Assembly (NCBI RefSeq): GCF_000213055.1
Contig: NZ_CM001166.1
Coordinates: 83,348 to 147,347 of the forward strand
DNA: 64,000 nt
Source: Streptomyces sp. Tu6071
Lineage (GTDB): Bacteria > Actinomycetota > Actinomycetes > Streptomycetales > Streptomycetaceae
Direction of reading: 5' to 3'
In this document: piece after piece, positions 49,498 to 59,202 of the stretch
How positions within the stretch are numbered: the first letter of the stretch is position 1
Layout: every line of letters starts with the position of its first letter
The notes under the pieces: model-generated
Told to the model about the DNA's origin: nothing
The model's input: only the letters and a program-made list of their open reading frames with translations
The model's database searches: none
Made by a program: the position numbers and the translations under genes

Positions 49498-50523
49498 TCA
49501 GAGTGACGCTCGGTCAGAGGGTGCGAGGCGGGGCCCGGGGACGTCGTCGGCCCGAAGGGCAGCGAAGTCGGCGTGCGCCTGGGCGACGGCTTCGGGGTAT
49601 GCCTCGCGTTTGGCGTGCTCGGCGAGGGCCCGGTAGACGCTGGCCACTGAGGGGTTGTGGCCCTTGCGCTTGCCGGTGGGGATGATCAGGTCAGGCTGGA
49701 TCTGCTCGACGGACTCGCCGCCCGCGCGGCGCCGCAGGACAGTGTGGAGCATGTCGTCGGTGATGACCGGGGGTCGGCCGCCGTGTTTGCCCTTGCGGGC
49801 CGCCGTGTCGAGCCCCTCCAGCGTGGACTCCCGGATGTTCTCCCGCTCGGTCTCCGCCATCGCGGCGAAGAACGCGAACAGCAGCTTCCCCGGCCCGGTC
49901 GGGTCGTAGATGCCGGGCAAGGGCCCGGCGAGCATCTCCAGGACCAGGCCGTGGGCGGTGAGGTGGTCGGCGAGCGCGGTGAGCTCGGCGGCGTCGCGGC
50001 CGAGGCGCTTCATCTCGTACACGGTGAAGATGACCCGGCAGTGCGGGGCGTGCGCCTTGACCTCCCGCGCGGTCCTCAGCGCCTCCTCGAACTTCGGGCG
50101 GACCCGCACCCGGGTACTGATCTTCTCGCTGAAGATCTTGTCCCTTGGGACGCCGTGTCCCGCGAGCGCGTCGAGCTGGGAGTCGAGTTCCTGCCCGAGC
50201 GTCGAGCACCGTGCGTAGCCGATGCGGATGTCCGCGCTCGGCAGGTCCGGATCGATCGGCGTCGGCGGCGGGGTGCCCGGCCGCCACGGCCGGCCCGGGC
50301 CGCGGTCGGCCGGGGTCGGCACGCGCAGCGCCTTCTTCAGCCGGGGCACCATCGTGAAGCGGCGGGTGTGGTAGGCGGAGGCAACCGCGCCGCCGCGCGA
50401 GCGGCACGGCGAGCCGGGCTGCGTGTCACACTTCGGACAGGCGTGCTGTTCGACGTCGTCGGCATCCGATCGGTCGGTCTGCGAGGGCTGCTGAGGGTCC
50501 GTCATGGGCCCGGATTCTCGCAC
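49498..50523 (-). CDS. Serine recombinase with N-terminal zinc finger
   Basis: 341 residues. The first 60 contain CPKCDTQPGSPCRSRGGAVA SAYHTRRF (motif split), a zinc finger of the kind used by actinomycete mobile proteins. The resolvase domain runs from IRIGYARCSTLGQELDSQLD (catalytic Ser in CST) through VIFTVYEMKRLGRDAAELTA to FAAMAETERENIRESTLEGL. The end has a helix-turn-helix (SVASVYRALAEHAKREAYPE). TnpR-type resolvases are shorter (about 185 residues); the zinc-finger extension is unusual. It may belong to the Tn3 remnant at 54478. Confidence 0.88.
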   Translation of the reverse strand: MRESGPMTDPQQPSQTDRSDADDVEQHACPKCDTQPGSPCRSRGGAVASAYHTRRFTMVPRLKKALRVPTPADRGPGRPWRPGTPPPTPIDPDLPSADIRIGYARCSTLGQELDSQLDALAGHGVPRDKIFSEKISTRVRVRPKFEEALRTAREVKAHAPHCRVIFTVYEMKRLGRDAAELTALADHLTAHGLVLEMLAGPLPGIYDPTGPGKLLFAFFAAMAETERENIRESTLEGLDTAARKGKHGGRPPVITDDMLHTVLRRRAGGESVEQIQPDLIIPTGKRKGHNPSVASVYRALAEHAKREAYPEAVAQAHADFAALRADDVPGPRLAPSDRASL

Positions 50524-50811
50524 AATGCAAGTCTCAGAAGGGGCTCCGCCCTACTTTTGAGTGAGAACGGGTTCTGCGAACGAATCCAGGGCCGACGGGG
50601 GTCCGGCGGCCCGCGATTGACCTTGCTCGCGCAAAGGGTCGTTTATGAGAACCGGATAACGTGGTTGCAGACTTGGACACCGGCACTGCGGTACGGATGC
50701 GACCACCTGAGTGCCGCGTGGACCGCGTGCGGGGGTCTGAAGCCGGACTGCGGATAGGTGTTCCAGCCCTGTCGGGATGCCCAGGAGAGTGCTGTTAGCG
50801 ATCGTGACCTG
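50524..50811. other. Intergenic region upstream of the recombinase
   Basis: No gene supported. Somewhat AT-richer with GAGAACGGGTTCTGCGAACG (near 50562) and GAGAACCGGATAACG (near 50647). These could be subsites of a res site for the adjacent recombinase, but no three-subsite pattern was established. Confidence 0.35.
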
Positions 50812-52002
50812 TCAGAGGCCGTACGGGGGCAGTGTGAAGGTGTCGGCTGGCGGTACGAGGAAGCGGTTGAGCGCTTTGGCGATGCGGGGCCGGGAGGCGG
50901 CGTACAGGACGGTGTTGAGGGCCCGGATGCCGGCCCGGGTGCGGGGTGAGGCGATGCGAGGAACGCCGGGCGGTAGATGCTGGGCGCGGGTGATGTAGGG
51001 GCGGAGGATGTGCTCGTAGCGGGCGAACGCGTTGCCGTGATGCGCGTGGTGGGCGAGTTCACCGGCCAGGACGTAGGCGCCGGTGAGAGCGAGGCTGGTG
51101 CCCATGCCGCTGAGGGGCGAGGCGCAGTACGCGGCGTCGCCGACGACAGCGATCCGCCCCCGGGACCAGGAAGGCATGCGGACCTGGATGACGGAGTCGA
51201 GGAAGAAGTCGTCGGCGGTGTCCATGGCGGTGAGGATGCGTGGAATCTCCCAGCTCGCGCCGGTGAACAGGCGGCGCAGGAGTTGCTTCTGTGCGTCGGG
51301 TGCCAGGCGTTCGTCTCCGCGGGGCGGGGAGAGGTAGGACAGGGAGGCGCGGGTGGTGCCCCGGTTGTCGGGGCGCAGGGTCGCCGTGCGTCCATGGGTG
51401 GCGTTGTGCCAGCGGGCCCAGGTGCCGTCCGAGGGCTCGCGGGGGATGGTGAAGTACGCGGTCGTCAGGCCCACGGGGCGGATGTCGGTGGTGTCGCCGA
51501 AGATCAGGTCGCGGGTGCGGGAGCGGGCTCCGTCGGCGGCGATGACGAGGTCGAATGCACGGTCCGGCCCGTTGCGGAAGGTGACGTCGACCTTCTTTCC
51601 TGTGTCGGACAGCTGTGTGATCTCATCCCCGAATAGGTACTCGGTGTGTGGGTGGGTGGCCTCGTAGAGGATGCGCGAGAGGTCGGCGCGCAGGATCTCC
51701 AGGTCGGCGATCGGTCCCTGGCCGCCGAAGGCGCCGCTGGTGAAGGCGGCTCTGGTGCGGTTCGCCGCGTCGACGAAGCGGATGCCTTCTTCGCGGGTGG
51801 CGTGGTCCCGGAGGGTGTGTTCCAGGCCCATCCTGCGGGCGACGTCCCGTCCGGCACCGCGCAGGTCCACGGTCTGTCCGCCCTCCCGCGGGGCGGGGGC
51901 CCGCTCGACGAGGGTGGCCTGCATTCCGTGCCGTTTGAGCCAGTGGGCCAGGGCCGGACCGGCGATACCGGCTCCCGCGATCAGCACATTCCGGTGCGTC
52001 AT
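50812..52002 (-). CDS. FAD-dependent monooxygenase (PHBH-type, tetracycline-oxidase-like)
   Basis: 396 residues, GGGAG 7 bases upstream of the ATG at 52002. Rossmann GxGxxG in VLIAGAGIAGPALAHWLKRH, the DG motif in DLVIAADGARSRTRDLIF, and the GD motif in GRIAVVGDAAYCASPLSGMG. Family members hydroxylate aromatics or inactivate tetracyclines and rifamycins; the sequence resembles several that are annotated as TetX-like, but substrate cannot be inferred. Downstream of an MFS transporter and divergent from a MarR gene, so a detoxification unit is likely. Confidence 0.85.
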   Translation of the reverse strand: MTHRNVLIAGAGIAGPALAHWLKRHGMQATLVERAPAPREGGQTVDLRGAGRDVARRMGLEHTLRDHATREEGIRFVDAANRTRAAFTSGAFGGQGPIADLEILRADLSRILYEATHPHTEYLFGDEITQLSDTGKKVDVTFRNGPDRAFDLVIAADGARSRTRDLIFGDTTDIRPVGLTTAYFTIPREPSDGTWARWHNATHGRTATLRPDNRGTTRASLSYLSPPRGDERLAPDAQKQLLRRLFTGASWEIPRILTAMDTADDFFLDSVIQVRMPSWSRGRIAVVGDAAYCASPLSGMGTSLALTGAYVLAGELAHHAHHGNAFARYEHILRPYITRAQHLPPGVPRIASPRTRAGIRALNTVLYAASRPRIAKALNRFLVPPADTFTLPPYGL

Positions 52003-52101
52003 GGCGCTCCCTTTCGTTTTCCTGGGCTTCTCCCGCCTCGGGCGGCGGCTCCGGTGCGGTCCCGGCCGGGTCCGCTTGTCGTGCACGGCCCCGGCCGGGG
52101 C

Positions 52102-53619
52102 TCAGATGGCGAGGTGCTGCTTGGTGCCGGAGTCGTCGGCAGTGGTCTCGGGGGTGATGCCGTGCTGCTCGTCTTCGGGGCGGCCCTTCTTGGGCAGCAG
52201 GAAGGTGATCGCGAAGAAGACCACCAGCAGGCATGCCTGGACGATCAGGGCCCGGTGGAAGCCGCCGGTGAAGTCGCCGGTCTTGGCCTGGGCGAAGAAC
52301 ACCGAGCCGAAGACCGCGACGCCGATGGAGCCGCCGACCGCCTGGACCGCCGACAGGACCCCGGAGGCGGATCCGATCTCGTCGTCGTCGACCGCGGCCA
52401 GGATGAAGCTGAACAGTGCGGCGATCACCATGCCGGCGCCGATGCCCGCCACTGTCGTGCCCGGGACGATGTCCCAGATCGAGAACGAGGCGGAGTCGAG
52501 GCCGTCGAGCTCGAACCACAGCACGGCGGCGCCGGCCAGCTGGACCAGCGGTCCGATCTGGAGCACCTTGCGGCCGATCCTGTCAGCGAGGAACGCGCCG
52601 CTGATGGCGCCGCCGATCGCGGTTCCCACCGCGAGGGGCAGGTTGCCAAGGCCCGCGTCACCAGCGGTGAAGTGCTGGCCGATCTGGAGGAACAGGGTCA
52701 GGACGAGCTGGGTGCCGATGAGTCCGCCGAAGAACAGGGCGATGCCGCCGAGCCCGACGGTGAAGGCGGGCTTGCGCAGCAGGCCGGGGGTCACCAGCGG
52801 CTCGCGGCCCACGGCGGCCGTGCGACGCTGCTGGAGGGCGAAGAGGGCGAACCCGATCGCGGAGGCGGCCATGGACAGCCACGTCCACAGCGGCCAGCCG
52901 CTCTCCTGGCCCTGGTTGAGCGGCAGCACCAGCAGGGCGCAGGACGCCACGATCAGGGCGGCGCCGGTCATGTCGACCCGGACCGTGCGGTCGCCCGCCT
53001 TCTTGGGCACGAATTTCGCGGCGACGATCAGTGCCGCGATGCCGATGGGCAGGTTGATCAGGAAGACCGAGCGCCAGCCCAGGCCGAAGAAGTCGCCCTC
53101 GATGAGGAAGCCGCCCAGGACTGGGCCGATGATGCCGCCCAGTCCGAGGACGGGGCCGAAGATCGCGAAGACCTTGGTGAGCTCGGGGCCGGAGAAGTTC
53201 TCGCGCAGCAGACCCAGGCCCTGGGGCAGCAGCATCGCTCCGGCGGTGCCCTGCAGCAGGCGGAAGGCGATCAGCGACTCGATGTTCGGCGCGATCGCGC
53301 ACAGCAGCGATGCAGTGGTGAAGGCCGCGAGTCCGATCAGGAACATCCGGCGCCGGCCGTAACGGTCACCGAGCCGCCCGCCGAGCACCAGACCGGCGCC
53401 CAGGGTGAGGGCGTAGCCGCCGATCACCCACTGCAGTCCGACCGAGCCGGCGCCGAGGGACTTCTCCAGGTCCGGTCCGGCGACGTTGACGATCGAGGCG
53501 TCCAGGAGGTCCATGATCTCCGCGACGATCATCACCGCCAGGATCAGCCACCGCCACCGGTAGGGCTCGGTCGTCTCCTCGCGGGTGGGGGACGGGTCAC
53601 GCATTCCAGTTACCTCCAT
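52102..53619 (-). CDS. DHA2-family MFS drug exporter (14 helices)
   Basis: 505 residues. VMIVAEIMDLLDASIVNVAG is motif D1 of the 14-helix family, GGRLGDRYGRRRMFLIGLAA is motif A, GPVLGLGGIIGPVLGGFLI is motif C. A second ATG five codons in is possible. It exports drugs by proton antiport across the cytoplasmic membrane. Its start codon lies inside the probable MarR operator, so the repressor would block it directly. Forms an operon with the FAD monooxygenase. Confidence 0.93.
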   Translation of the reverse strand: MEVTGMRDPSPTREETTEPYRWRWLILAVMIVAEIMDLLDASIVNVAGPDLEKSLGAGSVGLQWVIGGYALTLGAGLVLGGRLGDRYGRRRMFLIGLAAFTTASLLCAIAPNIESLIAFRLLQGTAGAMLLPQGLGLLRENFSGPELTKVFAIFGPVLGLGGIIGPVLGGFLIEGDFFGLGWRSVFLINLPIGIAALIVAAKFVPKKAGDRTVRVDMTGAALIVASCALLVLPLNQGQESGWPLWTWLSMAASAIGFALFALQQRRTAAVGREPLVTPGLLRKPAFTVGLGGIALFFGGLIGTQLVLTLFLQIGQHFTAGDAGLGNLPLAVGTAIGGAISGAFLADRIGRKVLQIGPLVQLAGAAVLWFELDGLDSASFSIWDIVPGTTVAGIGAGMVIAALFSFILAAVDDDEIGSASGVLSAVQAVGGSIGVAVFGSVFFAQAKTGDFTGGFHRALIVQACLLVVFFAITFLLPKKGRPEDEQHGITPETTADDSGTKQHLAI

Positions 53620-53646
53620 GGTGAAGTAATTCCATCATGAAGGTAA
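53610..53646. promoter_or_regulatory. MarR operator between the MFS and MarR genes
   Basis: TTACCTCCATG (53610-53620) and CATGAAGGTAA (53636-53646) form an inverted repeat with one mismatch around AT-rich DNA. It overlaps the start of the leftward MFS gene and lies ahead of the rightward MarR gene. Confidence 0.7.
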
Positions 53647-53714
53647 AATGGTGGCGGTAGGTTGTCAAAGCGGATGACTGTGCGGACCGTGTGACAGGAG
53701 AGAAGGGCGGAGGC

Positions 53715-54224
53715 GTGGAGGAAGCAGTGCGTGACGGGGTCGCTCAGCAGCGTGAGCGGCTGATGGAGTCGCTGAGGATCTACGGTGGCCACTACTCCGA
53801 GCTCAGCCGGCGCTTCGCCGCCTGGCTGGGCCTGCACTCCACGGACGCGACGGCGGTCCTGGAGATCGCCGCCGCCGAGGAACGCGGCACCCCCCTGTCA
53901 CCGGCGCGGCTGAGCGAACGGATCTCCCTGTCCACCGGCGCCACCACCGCGCTGCTGAACCGCCTCGAAGCGGCCGGGCACATCACCCGCGCCCGCGAGC
54001 ACTCCGACCGGCGCATCGTCACATTGCACAGCGGCGAGCACATCCAGGAGCGGGCGGACGAGTTCTTCGGCCCGCTCGCCCACCGCCTCGACGCCGCGAT
54101 GTCGCCCTACCCGCCCCAGTTCCTGGAACAGGTCGAAGCGTTCATGGCCGACCTGAACGCCACCATGGACGGCCACCTCACGGAACAGAACGCAGTGGCA
54201 CCGCGCTCCCTCCGCACTCCCTGA
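53715..54224 (+). CDS. MarR-family repressor
   Basis: 169 residues from the GTG at 53715 (GGAGG upstream); an in-frame GTG at 53691 would add 8 residues. The winged helix covers LHSTDATAVLEIAAAEERGT, LSERISLSTGATTALLNRLE and HSDRRIVTLHSGEHIQERAD. Divergent from the DHA2 exporter, sharing its operator. Such MarR proteins release DNA when bound to the exported drug. Confidence 0.9.
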   Translation: MEEAVRDGVAQQRERLMESLRIYGGHYSELSRRFAAWLGLHSTDATAVLEIAAAEERGTPLSPARLSERISLSTGATTALLNRLEAAGHITRAREHSDRRIVTLHSGEHIQERADEFFGPLAHRLDAAMSPYPPQFLEQVEAFMADLNATMDGHLTEQNAVAPRSLRTP

Positions 54225-54345
54225 TGGACGAACTCCCTGACCGGCTCGCTCCCAGCCGGCTTCGCCGCACCCGCTCATCCTCTTAGCCCGCGCCCCGCCC
54301 TACGCACCCGAGGAGCAGCCACCTTCGCGACGGGGCCGACCGGGG

Positions 54346-54455
54346 CTACTCCTCCTCGTCACCGTTCTCGGGCGCGTCCGGATCACGGAAGGGACGCAGG
54401 CCCTGGCCGGGACCGCTGGCAGTGATGTTGAACAGATAGCGGCCCAGGAACCCGC
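54346..54455 (-). pseudogene. C-terminal remnant of another Tn3-type transposase
   Basis: The leftward frame ends FLGRYLFNITASGPGQGLRP FRDPDAPENGDEEE (motif split) and a stop at 54346. This is the typical end of some actinomycete Tn3-family transposases (RY.F......GLRPLRDPDA). Nothing upstream of it continues the gene; the intact C-terminus of the larger transposase begins just beyond. It is a fragment of a second element. Confidence 0.5.
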
Positions 54456-54477
54456 TTCGGCGCTGTCCGGCTGCTCG

Positions 54478-56995
54478 TCAGGCCGGGGACGTGGCCGGCT
54501 CGCCGCTGCGCGGGCCGGGCACCGAAGCCGCCACGGCGGCGACGAGGTCCAGGTGGGAATTCATGTCCAGCTCGAACCGGCCGTACGGGTTCACGTGCGT
54601 CCAAAACAGCGGGGACAGGGCCCGCCGGTCGGCGTCGGTGAGCTTCTTCTGCCATTTCTCCTCGGCGAGGATGTCCTGGAGGAGCAGGGCGTTGACGTGC
54701 ACCAGCGCGGACTGGAGCAGGTGCAGCGCGAGCATCGAGACCTCCTGGGACTCCTTGTCGGAGCCGGTCAGATCACCGTCCTTGCCGTAGAGCAGGTCGT
54801 GGTTGGCGGAGTTCCAGTTCTCCACGACCTGGAGTCCGTCGTTGATCTCGCGGCGCAGGTCGGCGTCGGCGAGGTAGTCACAGATGAACGCCGTACGTGC
54901 CGCCCGGCCGAGTTCCTCGATCGCCCGGTAGGTGGGGTGCTTGGGGCCTCCGCGGGTGAAGCGCCGCAGGACCTGCTCGGCCTCGGCGGTGCCCAGCCGC
55001 AGGGCGGTGGTGTACTTCACGATCTGGTCGTACTGCTGGGCGATCAGGTCCCAGTCGATCGTCTTGGTCGACAGCACCGGCGCCAGATGCGGCCAGGTGT
55101 CGTCCTCCCCAGCCGCCGGCCGGTACAACCGCGCCGAGCCGACGTTCTTCAACCTGGGGAGCAGGTTGAAGCCGAGCATGTGGGCGAAGGCGAACCCGAC
55201 GATCGAGGCCCCGTGGGTGTCGGTGTACTGGCGGTCGATCTCCACGTCCGTGCAGTGCCGCAGCACGCCCTCGATCATCGCCGCGACCTCGGAGGCCGAG
55301 CAGGACTTGAGCTGGGAGTAGACGCACAGCGACTTCCGCTCGACATGCCAGTAGATCATCACCCCGGGCCCGCGGTAGCGCTGGTGCCACTCGGTCATGA
55401 AGTTGCTGGACCAGGACCCGAACTTCTTCGAATCGCTCGCGCAGGCGGTGCCCTCGCCCCACCACGCCTGATCGCGGGCGGCGAAGGTGGCGTTGACCAG
55501 GCGGACCAGGGCGGCGCGCAGGTTGGTGCGGTTGACGAACAGGTGCCGCACCCGGCGCAGGACGGCCTCGCTCTCGCCGTGCTTGCCGGTGACCGCGACC
55601 CGCTTGATGCCCATGTTCGTGCCCAGCGCGAACAGCACGAGCAGCAGCCGGCGCCGCAGCACCGCCTTCGGGACCGCCTCCCTCGTGGCGACTGAGGCGA
55701 ACTCGGACGTGAACCCGGTGGCGAACTCGGCCTCCTTGAGGATGTCGATCAGGTCGATGGTGCCCCACCTGCGTTCGATCTCCGCCTTCAGCGCGACGAG
55801 GTTCTCCGGCTCTGCCTGCTTGCCCAGCGGCGAGACCTTGATCCACGGCTCGCCGTGCTTGCGGACGATGTCCACGCCGCCCGTGGTGCCCAGCTCCAGC
55901 GCGGTGTCGAGCCGGGTCAGGGCCTCCCGCAGCCGCTTCTGAAGGGCCCCGATGAAGGACCCAGGGTCCTGCGGCTGGCGGATCGCGTCGTAGTGGACAT
56001 CGCGGTTGTCCTCGAAGTCGGGGGGCAGGTCGCCCTCGGGGTTCTGCCACCGGCCCGCGCCCGGGACCCAGATCTCCCGGCGCCGCAGCGCGTCCCGCAG
56101 GCTGACCAGCACGCACAGCTCGTACGGGATGCGCTCGACGCGGCCGCGCTCGTCCACCACTGCCTTGCGCCACTCCTCGCGCACCACCCCGGCCAGCGGG
56201 ATGTTCTCCGACTCGTCGAAGAACGCGCCCTCCTTGGCGATGGGCTGGTCCAGGTACCGCTTCAGCAGGTCGATGGCGTCCATCACCGGCCGGTAAGCGG
56301 TGTTGTTGCACTTCAGCTCCACCGCCCCCAGCAGCGGGGAGAGCATCCGCCGCCAGTGCCCCGAGTACGACGACCGCAGCACCGTGCGCACCCGGGCCCG
56401 GTAGCGGGCCTCGTTCGCCGCGGCCTCCGCCGCCAGGGCCTTCAGCGTGGACTCCCCGGCCACCGGGAAGATCACCTTGCGGACCGTGCCGCCCGGCTCC
56501 GCGACCGCGGCCTCCGCCAGCCGCAGCAGAATCCCCTCCTTGCCACGGACCCGCTTGAGATCCTTGGTGAACTCGCCCTCAACCTTCTTCTCCGCCCGCG
56601 TGTTGATCCGCTGCACCAGCTGGATGAACAGCTCCACCAGCGAGTCGGTGATCTCCGTCTGCCGCACATGGCACAGCGCGGCCAGCAGCGTGTAGCGCAC
56701 CGGCCCGGCTGCCGCCCGCAGGTCCGAGGGGTACTCCTTCGACGCCCGCGCCCGCCACGCCGCCACCAGCTTCTCCGACACGTCCCCGAATAGCTCCGGC
56801 GCCAGCTCCAGCGCACGCACCCGCTGGAGCTTGTTCACCTCCGCCAGCAGACTGTCCAGCCCCAGCGCGCCCGGGTCCGCCTTCAGCTCGGAGAAGAATG
56901 ACACCCCGCCGCCCGCCGACTCCTCCCCGCCGGCGTCCTCGGCCACCAGGTCGTCCAGCCGGGACCGGGTCGCCGCCGACAGCCGGCCCACCGTG
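54478..56995 (-). pseudogene. Tn3-family transposase, N-terminally truncated
   Basis: Homology begins near [20 protein letters not shown] and continues to the end, [19 protein letters not shown]. The DDE residues are present: [14 protein letters not shown] (Asp), [14 protein letters not shown] (Asp) and [17 protein letters not shown] (Glu). About the first 160 residues of a normal 1,000-residue protein (the N-terminal DNA-binding domains) are missing; the open frame instead runs on into antisense of an SDR gene fragment up to 57165. The breakpoint is near 57000. Without its N-terminus it should not recognise its ends. Confidence 0.88.
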
Positions 56996-57002
56996 GCCGT
57001 AC

Positions 57003-57163
57003 AGCCGCGCCTATCTCGCGTCCTTCGGGAACGTCCACCCCCTGGGCAGGGTGGCGCAGCCGCACGAGGTCGCGGAAGTCCTGTGCTTCCTGGTCTCCCG
57101 CGATCCGCCTTCGTTACGGGCGCCGTACTCGCCGCGGACGGCGACTTCACCGCGGGCTGATCC
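57003..57163 (+). pseudogene. C-terminal fragment of a short-chain dehydrogenase (SDR) gene
   Basis: Rightward reading gives [31 protein letters not shown] in one frame and [16 protein letters not shown] then stop in the next: the usual SDR ending (HPLGR...EVA..V.FL.S....FVTGA.L..DGG). Its 5' part is replaced by the Tn3 remnant and a frameshift is present at about 57110. A dead piece of an earlier gene. Confidence 0.8.
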
Positions 57164-57188
57164 ACCGTCCTGTCATCCGCAGACAGGC

Positions 57189-57226
57189 ATAAGAACGTTT
57201 GTTCTTACGTAGTGTACGTTTGTTCC
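57189..57226. promoter_or_regulatory. TetR operator and promoter region
   Basis: AAGAACGTTTGTTCTT (57189-57204) is an inverted repeat, and ACGTTTGTTC occurs twice (57194 and 57215), making a two-site operator immediately before the tetR start. The region is the most AT-rich in this neighbourhood. Confidence 0.7.
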
Positions 57227-57227
57227 T

Positions 57228-57836
57228 ATGCGGGAGAGAGAAACATTCGAAGAACAAGGCGCGGCGGGCGGTGAGGGGCGACGCACGCGTCGGCACGATC
57301 CGCGCCGTCGGGAGCGGGTGCTCGACGCCGCGCTGGAGGTGCTCGTCGAAGACGGGGTCGCCGGGATCACGCACCGCAAGGTGGCGGCCCGCGCCGACGT
57401 GCCACTGGGCTCCGTCACCTACCACTTCGCAAGCCTGACCGAACTGTGCACGCAGGCGTTCGCCTGGTACGTCGAACAGCGCACCGCCGAATATGAGGCC
57501 CTGTTCACCCAGGTGGCATCGCGCGAAGACCTGATCGACGTCCTGGTGACGGTGGTCCAAGGAGGACCGGCCCGGCATCGCAGCGCGGTTCTCGGCTTCG
57601 AACTGCATTTGGCGGCGCTGCGCGATCCCGCGCTGCGCGTCCTAACCCAGCAGTGGACCAGCTCCAGCCGGGCGGTGCTGGCCCGCTTCACCGGGCCGCG
57701 GGCCGCCGCCCGCCTCGATGCCCTCCTGGAAGGAATGATCATGCACGCACTGCTCTCCACGGACCAGGAACCGCCCGAGGCGACCCGGGAGTCCCTGGCG
57801 CAGACGCTCGGCCCGGCCGCCGGGCCGAGTAAGTGA
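57228..57836 (+). CDS. TetR-family repressor
   Basis: 202 residues. Helix-turn-helix at residues 28-75 (RERVLDAALEVLVEDGVAGI, THRKVAARADVPLGSVTYHF), then a helical ligand-binding domain. Preceded by its own operator and coupled to an MFS gene (GTGA), so it probably represses itself and the exporter. Confidence 0.92.
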   Translation: MRERETFEEQGAAGGEGRRTRRHDPRRRERVLDAALEVLVEDGVAGITHRKVAARADVPLGSVTYHFASLTELCTQAFAWYVEQRTAEYEALFTQVASREDLIDVLVTVVQGGPARHRSAVLGFELHLAALRDPALRVLTQQWTSSSRAVLARFTGPRAAARLDALLEGMIMHALLSTDQEPPEATRESLAQTLGPAAGPSK

Positions 57837-59074
57837 AACCCCGTGCCGCGCCAGGCTCGTACGCACGCGAGACCGCGAGCGCCGTACGGGCGACCTACCT
57901 CGTCTTCGCCCTCTTGGGCCTGGCCGGGGCCACGTGGGCGTCCCGCCTGCCGCAGATCCGGGACCGCATGGATCTGGACGCCGCGGCAGTGGGTCTCCTG
58001 TTGCTCCTCCTCGGGGTCGGCGGTCTGGTGGCGTTGCCGCTGGCCGGTCTCCTCGTCACACGGGTCGGGCCGCGCCGGGCCGTCACCACGGTGGGCGCGT
58101 TCGTAGGTGCCGGCCTCGCTGCGGTGTCGACCGGCTTCGCTCTCTGGCCACCGTTGCTCCTCATCGGCCTCTTCGTCCTGGGCACTGCCACGGGCTTCTG
58201 GGATGTCGCGGTGGCCGTGCACGCCGCAGCCCTCGAACGACGACTCGGTCGCGCTCTGATGCCCCGCTTCTTCGCCGGGTTCAGCCTCGGCACCGTCGTC
58301 GGCGCCTGCCTCGGCGCGCTCCTGACGGCGCTGGGCGTAACGGTGAGCCTGCACATCGGCGCGGTGGCCCTGCTCATCACCGTGCTGACACCCGTGGCGG
58401 TTCGCCGCTTCCTCCCCCGGAGTGCACCCCCGGCATGGCCACCACGCAGGACGACGCAGGAGCCCGGACAGCGCGCATGGCGCGACCCACGCACGGTCGT
58501 CCTCGGCCTCGTCGCCCTGGCCTTCGCGTTGGCGGAAGGAGCGGGAAGCAACTGGGTCAGCCTCACTGTCATCGACCGCCACCGCACCACGGCCGCAGTC
58601 GCTACGCTCGCCTACGCCGCCTTCCTCGCGGCCGTCACCCTCGGCCGCTGGCTCGGTCCGCTGATCGTCGGCCGCCTGGGCCGGCCAGGAGCACTGCGCG
58701 CGTCTGCGTTGGCCGCCTGCCTCGGGGTGGTCTTGTTCGCGGCCGGGCCCAGCCTCTGGGCGGGGTTCGCGGGGACGCTGCTGTGGGGAGCGGGCGCGGC
58801 ACTCGGCTTTCCCCTCGGTCTGAGCGCCGGTTCGGACGACCCCGCCCAGGCGGCCGCGCGGGTCGGCGTGATCACCTCGATCGGGTACTGCGGCTTTGTC
58901 TGCAGCCCGCCCCTGTTCGGCGCCCTCGCCGACCGGACCGGCCTCGCACCGGCGTTGCTGGTCGTAGCCGCCGTCATGGCCGCGTGCCTCCCCCTCGCGG
59001 GCGCCCTGAGGGACACCTCGCGGGTTGTGTATGAAGAGGCGACCGACGGCGTCGCGCCGGGGCCCTTGCACTGA
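57833..59074 (+). CDS. MFS transporter (12 helices), TetR-controlled
   Basis: 413 residues, GTG start overlapping the tetR stop. Motif-A-like VTRVGPRRAVTTVGAFVGAG, about 12 hydrophobic helices, and GVITSIGYCGFVCSPPLFGA near the end, as in the FucP/YbjJ-type group of the superfamily. Exports or imports an unknown small molecule. The adjacent TetR and epoxide hydrolase suggest a detoxification unit. Confidence 0.85.
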   Translation: MKPRAAPGSYARETASAVRATYLVFALLGLAGATWASRLPQIRDRMDLDAAAVGLLLLLLGVGGLVALPLAGLLVTRVGPRRAVTTVGAFVGAGLAAVSTGFALWPPLLLIGLFVLGTATGFWDVAVAVHAAALERRLGRALMPRFFAGFSLGTVVGACLGALLTALGVTVSLHIGAVALLITVLTPVAVRRFLPRSAPPAWPPRRTTQEPGQRAWRDPRTVVLGLVALAFALAEGAGSNWVSLTVIDRHRTTAAVATLAYAAFLAAVTLGRWLGPLIVGRLGRPGALRASALAACLGVVLFAAGPSLWAGFAGTLLWGAGAALGFPLGLSAGSDDPAQAAARVGVITSIGYCGFVCSPPLFGALADRTGLAPALLVVAAVMAACLPLAGALRDTSRVVYEEATDGVAPGPLH

Positions 59075-59202
59075 TGCCCCCCGGAGCCCTGAACGTGGTC
59101 GCCGTCCCTTGACGCCGGGAGGGCCACTCCCGCGAGTCACGCACGAGAACGAACCGCACCGCCGCCGTCCCCCTGCACATCACGCACATGAAGGAGCACA
59201 CC

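Noticed and set aside
50812..52002. Calling the FAD monooxygenase a tetracycline-inactivating enzyme.
   Set aside because: Only the general family motifs can be seen. Close relatives act on many aromatic compounds, so a drug substrate cannot be claimed.
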